Below, one piece after another: positions 45,795 through 57,531 of a DNA stretch of 64,000 bases. Positions within the stretch are counted from its first letter, which is position 1, and each line of letters opens with the position of its first letter. The stretch covers positions 464,280 to 528,279 of the forward strand of contig VXAA01001977.1 of NCBI GenBank assembly GCA_013399115.1, given 5' to 3'. The DNA comes from Anseranas semipalmata. Its lineage: Eukaryota > Chordata > Aves > Anseriformes > Anseranatidae. The position numbers and the translations under genes are program-made. The notes beneath the pieces are model-generated. The model saw only the letters and a list, made by a program, of their open reading frames with translations. It ran no database searches and was not told where the DNA came from.

Positions 45795-45799
45795 CCCAT
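45795..45799 (-). other. ADORA2B upstream ATG (uORF start)
   Basis: A minus-strand ATG at 45799-45797 in strong context (GAG ATG G) opens a frame of 28 codons and then TGN at 45715-45713, two bases before the receptor start. If N is A the frame ends there; otherwise it overlaps the receptor frame to 45395. Whether it lies in the transcript depends on the unseen TSS. Confidence 0.45.
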
Positions 45800-45895
45800 C
45801 TCCTGCCCCTCCGCCGCCTCCCCCCGGGCCGTGGGGGGCCGGAGGGGCGCGGCGAGCCCCGGGCCGCGGCCCCCCGCTGCCCGCACCGCCCGGCC

Positions 45896-46274
45896 NNNNN
45901 NNNNNNNNNNNNNNNNNNNNNNNNNNNNNNNNNNNNNNNNNNNNNNNNNNNNNNNNNNNNNNNNNNNNNNNNNNNNNNNNNNNNNNNNNNNNNNNNNNNN
46001 NNNNNNNNNNNNNNNNNNNNNNNNNNNNNNNNNNNNNNNNNNNNNNNNNNNNNNNNNNNNNNNNNNNNNNNNNNNNNNNNNNNNNNNNNNNNNNNNNNNN
46101 NNNNNNNNNNNNNNNNNNNNNNNNNNNNNNNNNNNNNNNNNNNNNNNNNNNNNNNNNNNNNNNNNNNNNNNNNNNNNNNNNNNNNNNNNNNNNNNNNNNN
46201 NNNNNNNNNNNNNNNNNNNNNNNNNNNNNNNNNNNNNNNNNNNNNNNNNNNNNNNNNNNNNNNNNNNNNNNNNN
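45896..46274. other. Assembly gap (379 N) in ADORA2B 5'UTR/promoter
   Basis: A run of N flanked by sequence that is nearly all G and C on the left side. Confidence 0.99.
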
Positions 46275-46319
46275 GGCGAGCGAGGAGCTTCCCCGAGGCT
46301 TGCGGACCGCGCGAGGGCT

Positions 46320-46366
46320 CGGTATTGCCACAGCGCGTTGGGACACCGCTGCACGGTATTGCCACA
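46320..46366. repeat. 13-bp direct repeat near ADORA2B promoter
   Basis: CGGTATTGCCACA at 46320-46332 and again at 46354-46366, a 34-bp period, just beyond the promoter gap. Confidence 0.85.
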
Positions 46367-49147
46367 CTGAGAAAAGTCCCCACGAAGAGCGCGGGCCAGA
46401 GAGAAAGAAGTCTTATTTCCTAAAATCATGACAGCACTTAGCTTGTGGACAGTTATCACACAGCGTAACGTTTCCTGATGTAAGAAAATGGCAAAATACC
46501 ATGGATTAGCAAAAGCTGACTGTTACTCACAGGGCTAGAATAGTCAGGTTTAGCTGTAAGGAGTCTGGGAAAGATTAAAACCTGATGCAATCACCAAAGA
46601 AAGGGGTTTCTGTGGTGGTGGATCTTAAAACCCGCAGTGAATATGAAGATCAATGTAATTTAATAGCTACTTACCTTTTCGTCACACCTTTTGTGTGTTA
46701 TATTGTGTTTGCCATCAAAACACAAACAGATCAGAGGCTGAACATCACAACAGTTTTGTGGCATCCAGCAGTGCTAAATAATCCAGGACAGACACTATAA
46801 AATAACCCAAACAGTCAATCAAACAAACCTCTCTTCCTATAGCAAACAGAAAGTAAAAGAAACTGCTATTGCTTTCTTAAACAAACTTTGAAATAAAAAC
46901 CTATGGAAGAGAAAGCTTTCTGGGGATTCAAAGCTAAAGCAGATCAAAAACACATGGGAAAAATAATATATAAATGCTTTTTGTGCACCTGGAGTAAATA
47001 GAAACACTCCCAATGACTTTGGATCAGACCAATATGAGGGGAAACTGCTGACTTGCATTGAATGAAGCCATTTTCTACAAGGTGGACATCTCAGAAGCAG
47101 AATGTTTCAGGATGACAGGGATGCTAAAGTGAAGCCACGTCTGCAGTACATTTAATTTGTTAGGAACTTACAGTAAGGCTCCCTTCGCTCCTCTCTGGTG
47201 AAAGGATCTGCTTCTGGGGAGTGTCGCTGCCCCTTGCCCTCCCAGCTGACACCTTTGCACTTCACATCCTCCACGCTGGTTGCAGGCACCAGGAAAGGAT
47301 CTCTTCTCCCCGCAGCACCCATGGGCACGCACACGCTGCTGCGACCCCAGGGAACAGCCCGCGGTACGCGGCCCTGTCCCACGCTGCTCCATCCTTCTCA
47401 GCCCTGGCTGGATCCTCAACTTGCCTACACTGGTTTGGTTTATTTATTATTTTGGGGTGAGTGGAGCTCCCTTCGCGCAGAGCCTGTTATAATCAGGTAA
47501 AAGAAGGTAAACAATCATGGAAAAGCACTTTTTACCCCAAAGCAATGGATTTACATCAGGGTTTTTACACATTGTTTTCCTAGTTCTAAAACATGTGCCA
47601 ACAGAAACCCTTTGCTGCCTTATAGCACTCCAGTGAAATGAGAATGAACTTCTTTGCAGTGGATACATTTTATTAGAGAAGAATCTGCTGTTGCGACCAT
47701 GGAAGTACTTTTTACAGGCTGATCCCATGGAAATTTTGGTTTCTCAAGTCAGACATCAACAGAGAAACAATCTATTTTAGATTTTGATGAATAGCTTGCT
47801 CTGGACAAGGTCTGTCTCTGTGAGACAGGTAGTAAGGCACTGCAAACACTATGGATTTTGCATTAGGCTGAGATTCATGGCTCTGCAAAGCACAGAAGCC
47901 TTTGCCAAGGTCTGGTGGTTTATTTTGGAGTTAACTGATGCAGCTGAACTCATTCCGAATACAACTTAGCTGCAAGCGTAGCCAAGGAGAAGTGTGCTCA
48001 GCCCTGCTGTACCAAATGTGGTTAAAGCCTGCTGGCAGTTAGAGTAGGATGAGCCCGTTCCCAGCCTGAGATAGGGAGCCTCCAGACCCTGCCCTCCAGC
48101 TGCATTCTTTGAGCCCTGCTTTAAAACATACAGCATTGTACAACCTACCATTAAATACCACCTGAATGTGCTGGCCTTGTAAAGCAATCGTCTGAGCAGG
48201 CATTGTGAAACTCTGCACTCCTTGTGGCTCGGAGGGTGATGAATCCTTAGGTGGCAACGTGCGTGGTTGTATTCTGGAGTCTGCAAATGAGCAAGGAAGT
48301 CACACGGTCAGCAAGGTAAATATAGCCCAAAGCTTGCAGCCTGTGGAATCCATTCAAGAAGTGGAGTACAATAATAACACGGCAACAGGTCACCAGAGCA
48401 CTGTTTGGTGCTAAGATGTCACATACAGTGACATATGAATCACCATTACTATTATTTTCCTGGATTTTATGTTACTCTAGGGATTTGCCTCTCAACACTC
48501 TTATAGGAAACAACACCAGCCCCGACCTGCTTCTTTCAAACGTAAGGACTAAGCTGGCTCCTTTGTTCAGATGGACACTGAGTTACACAGATCCCACGTG
48601 AGGAGTGGTGATGCAGTGGGACACAGGATCGGCACCCTGGTGTGGCCGAGGCCGGTATCTCTGGCTTGGCAGGAGCCCTGCAGCCTCGTACGTGCTGTTC
48701 CTCTGTCGCTGTAGTCCCTGGGGGAACAGAGCTGCCGCTTTGGAGGCAGCGCGCTTCCTGCAGCCCTCTGTGATCTTTTGTGTGAGGCCTCTCCGCCTCT
48801 GCACAGTCTCGGGCTTCGCTAGGACTTCCCCAGTCATCTCTGTCTTGACACCTCCAGTGCTTTTGGCCCAGCCACAAAGAGCCAGCGAGGAGCCCCCCCG
48901 CCCCCAGCACACACCGAGCAGGGCCCGGCCAGCCCTCGGGGCCAGCCTGCAGCTACCGAGGGAAGCTCCGGGCTCGGTAAGGGCTGAGGTGCTCTCGCTG
49001 GTCCTGCAGCCAGCTCGGCCATCGCAGGGATGACCCAGACTGCCCATTTTCCCTTGCTAAGCACAGGTTAAACCGAGGAGCAACAAGCGCTGGGGTGGGA
49101 GCGCCTCTGCTTTGGAGGGATACAGGCATCTGGATGTCAACAATAGG

Positions 49148-49171
49148 AAAACAAACAAACAAACAAACAAC
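49148..49171. repeat. (AAAC)n microsatellite
   Basis: Five AAAC units in intergenic sequence. Confidence 0.9.
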
Positions 49172-52100
49172 CACCACAAAACAGTGAATGCCACACAAAA
49201 AGTCCATCATCGTCCCAAAACTACCCATAGGGAGGGGAAGCTGGGAAATCAGGAGAGACGCAGGGCCCTTTCTGAACAAGCCCTCTTTTGGAGCACAGGC
49301 TGCGGCACTGCCCCGTGCCATGGCGCGTGCCCCTCTATGGCCGGGGGGGCTCAGGGGTTCTCTTCCTCCAGACCTGGCTGCTAGACTTCAGCACAAGCCC
49401 CCAGACACGTCTCTCCCCAGGAGGCACTTGCATTTCTCACCTCTTTTCACTACTTGTCTAACCTGCAAGGGCTGTCGGCTAAGGGAATGACCGGCACTGG
49501 TAGGGATCTGTAAGGTGGCTGTGAGCAGCTGGCCTGAGAACCAGCTCATGTATGCCGTGTGGCTGTGTTGGACAGCCAGGGCAACCAGCTTCAGCTGCAA
49601 CTTGCCAAATACGAACCATTACCCGGGCAGAACGAGCACAGCCTCATGAATTGAATCCCCATTACTGCTCAAGTCTTCACTAGCACTTCTGAGTTGTTTT
49701 GCAGGACAAGACACATCTTGTCCTGAACCTGACTCCAAGAAAGGATTCCCAAGACTTAATATAACCTGTAAACCATGCAGCAGGTACAAAAGCCCTCTTC
49801 AAAGTGGTACTTGCAATGACGGTATGAACTGCATGCTGTCCGCACAAGCTGGGTGAAGGGAAGATGATTTTTGAGGCTAATTTGGTGTGCAGGCAGGTGA
49901 AACAAGTACCCAGCTCTGCCTGAATATTCATTGCCTGTATCCCGTGCTGAGCATTAGCATGTCAAAGATTCCAGACAGCTCTGAAGTAAACAACTGTGGA
50001 AGTGAATGGTGCAAGGTAGGGTTTGCTGCTGTATTGCTGTAGGCATTTTTCTGGAAGAGATGGGAAAGGAAAACAGAGAGTGAAATTCCATAGAAAACTG
50101 TTTCCATACTGGAGACTTCAGTAAGTCTGAAAAATGCTTAGAAAACAAAACAGAAACATTATGGTAAAATTGTAAACTGCAGATCAACAAACTTAGATTT
50201 TCCTAGTCCTGGGGTCACTGCCAGATAATAAATGCATATTATTCTGGAATTTAAAACTGGTGCCTAAATCATCTGCAAGAACTCATCTCGTAACAATGCA
50301 AGTGTGTGAATTCTTTATAAATTGTGGGTTATATCTTACACCTTTCATTAGAAAACAAAAAAGTCACCACAAGACTGAAAAAAATAAACTATAAACAGCA
50401 GTGAAATTAAAAAGGAAGGATTTTGGCTGAACAGAGGGCAAGGCAATGAGGATAGCATTTTGAAGAAACTTTTAATGTATATCTGATTTTATTTACTAAC
50501 CACCTTCTATGATGAAAAGCCAAGTACCTCTGCTAGCAGGATCTTTAAATGAAAGCTGCATCTGTGGCCAAAAGCGCATGAAGCCATGCGGTGCTAAGGC
50601 CTGGCTGCGAGGTTTCGCCTGCACGGGTGTGGGTGAGCGCAGGGGCCAGTTGCATCATTTCTGCTGGTGGAGCTGGGACAGCCAATTTCCCCAGGGAAAT
50701 CAATAGGAAGTGTTGTTCTCTTTCCAGGCCAACACCAGGCGTGGAAAGCCCGGGGTGAAGCTGGACAGGCAGTGATGCCCTCGCAATTCAAACAACCTGT
50801 GATTGCTTCATTCACAGCTAGAGCCGCTTCCTGGGCAAAACCTTCACAACTTCATGCCACTAAGAAAATGAACTTGCTAAATGTCTGTTCCACAAGTGTG
50901 ACTCAGAAGTTCACTCCCCATCAACACTTCTCAGCAACAATAAGGAGAAGTGATTCTGCTCCTTGCCAGATCCCGACAGGGCAGGGAAATAGGCTCTTAT
51001 GCCAAGCGATCAAAGCCATTCTGCTTTATGCAAAAATGTGATGTTTTGAGTTCCAAATGAATACAATGAGGAGACTTGAATTAGCGCAATGCAACCATTC
51101 TGAATATAGAAGTTTGCTCACATTCTAGAGAAAAGCTAGATTTAACTGAAATCCTTCAGCCTGCTTTCTCTGCAAGATGGAGCCAAGAAATGTAAATATC
51201 CGTTATTACTACTACTACGATTACCTCCGACTTTCAGAGGAGAGCTACAGCACACAAAGAAGCCCGTGGTATCCTAGGTCCCAGCTAGAGCCCAGACCAT
51301 CCTTGGCCCCTAATTCCTAGCCTCCTTTTGCAGGCAGATCCATGCAGGCCACTAAGGGGTTAAAGGGCAGCTTAGCTCTGACAAAGTGAAAACTGCAGAA
51401 TACACACAAAAAATCAGGTCAGCCAATGCAGAGGAAGGTGCCAGCCTTCCTGTCCCACTGTCTCCACACTCAGCTTCCAGCGAACACCAAGTTTGCACTC
51501 AAAAACTGTTTGAGCCCAAGTATTATTACAGCCCCTGCTGTACTTCTCCATCACAAAGAGAAGAGAATTTTCTGGAACCTGCCTGGTGCCCAACACAGGA
51601 GGGTCCTGCCCCCTTGGAGGGACGGTGACACACTGAATGCCATCTCCTTTCAGAGAGTGGGCACCAGTACCCAGAAACCTCACTTCCTCTTGGCTTGATC
51701 CCGTTTTGTCCATTCTCCATAACTATTGGCAAAAGTCCTACCTAAACCTGATGCTAAGCACTTTTAAAGCCCAAGAACTTACTCAGTGTGGTTTCCATCC
51801 TTGCAAGTTTTTCAGACCCTCCCTAGCTTAGTTGCTAGGAAAGCAATGTCTTAATCCCAGGCAAAGAGGAGAACCTGGAACCTGCACCCCACTGATCGAT
51901 GGCGTGTTATTTATTACTGATGTTAGGAGTCCCTTTGCAAGCGTCAGACCGAACTCTTCCTTCCCAGAATGGCTCTCCAGGGCCCTGGCAGTGCAACTGC
52001 TCTCAAAGGCTGAGCTACGCATCTGATACTGCTGTGCTGTGCAGACACGTTGGGTTGTGTGAACCAAATACCAGCAGCTGCATTACAAATAAGCAACAGA

Positions 52101-52640
52101 TTATGCTCACAGCTTTCACTGTAACTGCCCCCCAGGGCAGGAGGGCATATGTGGAAGCTTGGATTTTTGCAGGGTTGGGCAGCGGTGTCCCTATGGAGAG
52201 CCGTCTCCCTGGGGGATGTTTTCTGCTGGATCCTGCTACCTGCAGTTCACACTAGCAATTGAGCAACTGTCACACTGCAATTGCAGTGGTATTACAGCAG
52301 GTTCCTCTGGGCTAGGCTGTCTGCTGTAGTTTTTATTTTGGCAAGGAAAACAACATGCTTTTTATGTATAACTGAAAAACTGAACCGTCTGAAATATGAA
52401 AACATAACTGGGAAAGCCAAGCAGAGCCATGTCTGCTGGTGGTAGCCTTGCTTCCCAGGAGGCTGACCCTGCTGGGAGGACGTTAGGTACATCCTGCCGA
52501 ACCACCAACCCGAGGAGTTTGTTGGCTTCCTTGATCAGAGTGAGAGAGCAGCTTACGATCAGAGAGAAAGGATGAGCTGTCAGAGAAGATAAAAACTACA
52601 GCACATCAAGGTGAAACAAGGGTTTTGACTGCTAATATGC

Positions 52641-52656
52641 TTTTTTTTTTTTTTTT
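52641..52656. repeat. Poly(T) run
   Basis: Sixteen T in a row. Confidence 0.9.
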
Positions 52657-55619
52657 AACGTCAAGAGAAGTGGCAAAATGGAGCTTTGCACTGAAGGTGT
52701 ACAGCTGTCTGTATAGAGCAGGTTAAGAAAAGCACTTGCTCCCATTTTAATTCTCTAATCTCGTTACTTTCTCTTTAACCCGCTTAAACTCATGATGTGC
52801 GGGTTAGGATAAAACCTCAGTCATTGCTGTGGACTTAAGAAGGGACAGAAGTTCATATTCTAGATATGCGAATAATGGTTACCTACATTGGCATTTTACA
52901 GCTTTCATTTTCTTCCTACTATGCTCAGTAAAAGACACTGACTGTCCCCACAATCTGTCATCTTTTCTGGGTGACATTACTTCAGGGTCCTGCTACCCAC
53001 AGTTTGTGCCGATTGTTTTTCAGCACCAAATAATGCAAAACCAGACCTGCGAGACCTCAGCCACCTGGTTCTGACCCTTGCAGCCCACCAGCTCTCCATC
53101 TGGAAGACTTCTCATGCTATTCATATCACTTACACTTCTTTACCATCTATTTATGGCTCATATCTTTCAAGCACATGGATAACCAGGACAACTCCTCAAC
53201 TAGTGCTCACCTGCACTGGCTTCCTGTCCAAGCATCACTACATCTATTGCAGCCTAAAAGGATGACGGATACAGAGTAATATTTTATATACACTGGTGGC
53301 TGGACAGCCCAAGAAGATGCAGTATGACACTTGCCTGACTCTGGAAGCTTGTCACTATAGGGGTCAGGAAGGAACTGCTTCCTGTATGCTGCAGCTTACT
53401 TCTCATTTCCTTTCTCCTGAGCGACACACTCTTTAAAAAGCCAAAGAGAAAATGTGGCCATTCTGAATTGCAGCACAACTGAAACTTCCACTTTTCCAGG
53501 AAAATTTCTGGTGGTGATGGTCTCTGGACAGCATGGTGTCTCTGAAGATTCTGAGGCCCAGTGTCTCAGGGAGACAGAATGGCTACTCAAAGCAAGCAAG
53601 CAGGATAGTTCAGAAGTTGCAACAGAACCATGATCTGAGGTCCTGTCCATTTAGCTAGCAGTAGCCTGGGAATCTTGGGTAAAATTAGCATTATTAATGA
53701 TGAGGGAGACATGAAAGGATTGGCTCAGAGGTGGGGGAAACTGAAAAATATGTTAATAAGCTTTTCCTGAAACCAACAGTTTCCTTTTCATCACATCTCA
53801 CGGAACCACAAACGGGTTCACATAGGTTCAAACCATGTTTGTGACTGGCACACCTGCCTCAGTTCCCATGGAAGGTCTCTGACCATTTTGGGAATGCAAA
53901 TCAAGGCTCCCAGTGCTCATGCTGGGCTTTAAACTTCAGACTACATTGAGTGTGCTGTCTTCAGCTTCAAATATAGATCAGGTCATAGCACTTTGCTTTC
54001 ATCTGCCTTTGCCAGGGGCTCCAGTTGGATATGAACCTCAGACTGCTGGAATCCATGTTTGGAGCAGGTCTGTGTGTGCACAGAGAGGTCCTGGTTCATG
54101 ACAGGGGGTCAGGGCACTGTGGTAATACAAACAAACAAAAACCTCTCCATCTTAAACAGATGAATGTGCACCAGTCGGGAAGGGAATTTTTCTTTCCACC
54201 CCAATCTAAGCTCTCTAAGCATTAGGAGACACTTTGGCAGTGAAACCAAGCTTAGCAGCAAGGCAGTCCTAAATCTTGTCATTTCACCCCAGCTACAACC
54301 AGCCACAAACAATCATGGGAAAATATTGGCCTGAACTCTCATTTTCAGTCTCTTGCTGAACCACTTGCAAACATATCAGCATGGATTACTCGCTGACATT
54401 CTCCACAGAGAATCCAGCTTTTTCCAAAAAATAAATCAAAGCAACCGAAGTACATTGTGAAAAGAGCTGAGGCAGCAGAGCCTGTAAGCATCTAACAGCT
54501 TATTTCAGTAACAGAAATACCAAGTCTGGCAGCAAGAGACAGCAGGGCTTCAGCACCAATTGCTCCTACGCAGGATCTATTTTCTGAAAGATACCAGGGG
54601 AATTCACAGACATCAATATTTGCAAGTAATACATAGCCGAATATAGTAAATCCTGTCAAAAACAAGAACCGTCTTACATCCTCATCTTACATCCTCTCCA
54701 GCTGTAGGTCCTGGTCGCTGGACTGTTGATTTTTGCTGGATTCCCAGCATACACTTACCGTGGCAAAGGCACTGGCACCAGTTTAGTTGACCTGCTGAAG
54801 TCAAGTGGCAGAGTATTGTCTTCATTTTGACATAAATATTTTTTTGTGTGTGGTGGTTTAAGCTTTAACCTGTGATTGCATGATTTTGTGTTTTGTAGCA
54901 ATTACAGTTCAAGCAAGGAATAAGGTGACAGATTTTTAAAAAGCCAACAAATAGAGATAGCTTGTTTGACCACTTGTTTAAAAACAAAGCAAACATGAAC
55001 TAAAGTAGTTGCAATAACAGGTATCTTCTACCCATTGGTATCTCCATACCATACAAAGAATGGATTAACTCTGACAACGAGGTATCAGGCGATTTGTATC
55101 TCTTTACAGACAGAGAATGGAACTGAGACTCCTTACGTGGTTGCAATTTTTGCTCACTGGTGTGTAATGCAGAAAGGATTTCTGCCCTTCCACATCCCAG
55201 GACTTAGGAATCTGTGCCCATCAAATCACTGGCTGCTAACAGACATGAAGGATAATATCCTACAAGCACAAAAAAAATAAACAAAAAACCAACCCTAAAA
55301 CCATCGCTTATTGCAGTTACTATAACATGCAGACAGAAATTGCTAACTTCACGTCTCAGCCAGTATGTGGTTGGGACACACGAAGCTGGAAGTGAGGTAG
55401 TCACTCACACACAGCTTTGAATGCCAGCCTGTAACCAGCTCATGTTACGCAGTAATTTCTGCTGGTATCACAAACACAGGTGAGGAGTCCAGCTTCCTCA
55501 AAGCTTCCCTGAGGAGGCTGAGACAACCAGGATTTCACCCCGCTGGGACCAAGCAATGATACAAAGTCAATCAGGCCTGATTATTAATTAGTTGTGTTAT
55601 AATACTGCATATTGACTCC

Positions 55620-55840
55620 AGCTTGGGGTTAGGGGCTATGTAAATTCCTAGCAAATACAGTCATTGCCTCAAAGGGTTTATAGCTAAAAAAGATGAGGAC
55701 AGACAACATAAATAGAGAAAACAGATTAATGAGGGATTGGAGCTTTAGACAGACAGACATGAACTGCCTTACTCCAAGGTCATCCAGGCAATGAATGCAA
55801 ATATTCGGAGTCCTGCTCTTTACACTTTAGGCATAATATA
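55620..55840 (-). repeat. MIR/CORE-type SINE relic
   Basis: The plus strand shows in order the landmarks of the reverse strand of an amniote MIR-like SINE: a degenerate 'attgcctcaaagggtttata' block, 'gacagacaacataaatag', and then the diagnostic 'ctccaaggtcatccaggcaa', followed by 'attcggagtcctgctc'. This order matches tRNA-derived SINEs common in turtles, crocodilians and birds. Called by eye, strongly decayed. Confidence 0.5.
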
Positions 55841-57525
55841 AGCCTGCATTCCCGATGATGGTGAGATTTCCAGACAGCAAGACTAGGCTGGTTCTGAGAA
55901 TTCCTTTGCAAAAGACCACTGAGGTGCAAAGATTGAGTCTAGTGCTTTCTAAGTGAGCTATGGCAAGTCTTCAAAATAAAGTGCAGTGGCAGCTTGAAAA
56001 AAATTAGGAACTCTGGTTTGCCATTTCATGGGGTCATACTGTGTCCAGGAGGTAAAGCTGTCCAAAGCAGACAAATCATCAAAACAACACTGCTTTCCCT
56101 GTGACATTGCCAGAAGGAAGGACCAGTCCAGCATTAAAAATCCAGGGCTGAAACATGATATTTAGGTGGGGAAAGGCAAAGTAGTTTGGATTATGTAAAT
56201 GAGAACTTTTTCCCACAAGGTTTTATCTACACAGCTGGACACAAATGTACCTGAGAGGCTGGAAGAGATTTAAATGCTCAACCATTTCTTTTATTTTCTC
56301 ATTTTCTTTGCTAACTCAGCAATTTTCCATTTTTCATCATGAGATAAAAAGCAGCTTCTGCGAGAAGTATTCTGGAATTTGAAAGTACTGGATATAATTT
56401 TATCTGTTTCCCAAATGAAAATGAGTAACATACATTCTGAGGCACATCTTTGGACATGGTTGTACCAAACCAGACCCCAGCATCTTTGAAAGCTCGTAGA
56501 TTGGATATTGGCTGGAACACCGCATCCATGGGGCTGAACTCCTCAGCAATAAGACAGACCTCCACAGCTCTGTTTGTTTGTGTAGGCTGGAAAAAGCAAT
56601 TCTATCCAGGGAGACAGTCTAGAATTCAGGAAGCCCTTCATTACTTCGTGGTGAGTGTTTATAATAAACATCACCATGAGCATCATTGCTTGGCGTTCTG
56701 GTTCTGACAGGAAGTCATCATTTTTGCCCTCTTCTCCATAACTCAGTCCTACCTGAAATTCCAAAACAAACTTCGTTTTCCCTCCCTGTGTCACTAGCTG
56801 GATGGTGGTGTTTGATCTGCAAGATGTGGCTTCCTTTCAAAAGATCAGCAACTGCTAGTCCCCTCTGTTGTGGGAAAAAGAATAGTGACACGCCTGGTCA
56901 CTGGCGTGCCAGTAGGATTTCAGGCTCATATGTTTGCATTGTTTGTTTCACAGACCGGCAGAGGAATGCATCTTTCTAGCACTATGCACATGCTTAGCAT
57001 CACATGTAACAACATCCTGTTGCTATCTACCAAGCGGAGGGTACTTTGCAAGCTGTAACTCATTTTGCCTCCTAACCTACCAGTGACTTACATTTATACT
57101 TATTCCAGTCACGAGTCCTCGTTTCCACTCTTTGGCTACTTCTTTCTTAATCCTCTAGTAATTTAAGAGCTCCTAATGCAGAAACATACTGGTGTCTTGT
57201 GTTCCTTCCTTGCCTTTGCACTAGGATGGTTTCCTACTGTGTCTTCAGTATGGTTTGTTTCAGAAACTGACACTCCTTTATCCCCAAACCAATCTTCTGA
57301 AAGACATCCAAATGCATCTGTTACTTAAAAAAAAATTGAAAATTGACATATTTATGAAAAAAAGGTTGACAAAATTTTCTCTGCTACCAGTGTAGGAGAA
57401 ACATTGAACCACGAGGATCTTTTAAAACCTCTCCTGGGAGTCCTGCTTCCCAGCAGTCTGCAGAAGAATCAGTTTTGTATGTAGCCATTTGAAACATTAC
57501 AACAAACATCAGAAACAGAAAAAGA

Positions 57526-57531
57526 TTTATT
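57526..57531 (-). terminator. SPECC1: Distal minus-strand AATAAA of SPECC1
   Basis: Minus strand AATAAA followed by a T/GT-rich downstream element within 30 nt. Confidence 0.5.

Larger units (their letters stand above)
46367..57500. other. Intergenic region between ADORA2B and SPECC1
   Basis: About 11 kb with no gene I can support; open frames are short and without recognisable domains. It contains an (AAAC)n run (49148-49171), a T-run (52641-52656) and a probable MIR-type SINE near 55.6-55.8 kb. Remote ADORA2B enhancers or a noncoding transcript cannot be excluded. Confidence 0.6.

Noticed and set aside
45692..46423. Several ORFs of 200-350 codons across 45.4-46.5 kb
   Set aside because: Most of their length is the N gap, which cannot hold a stop; only the ADORA2B frame is real.
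51386..51713. Overlapping 80-99 codon ORFs in the ADORA2B-SPECC1 spacer
   Set aside because: Overlap on both strands with no domain, codon bias or splice signals; likely chance.
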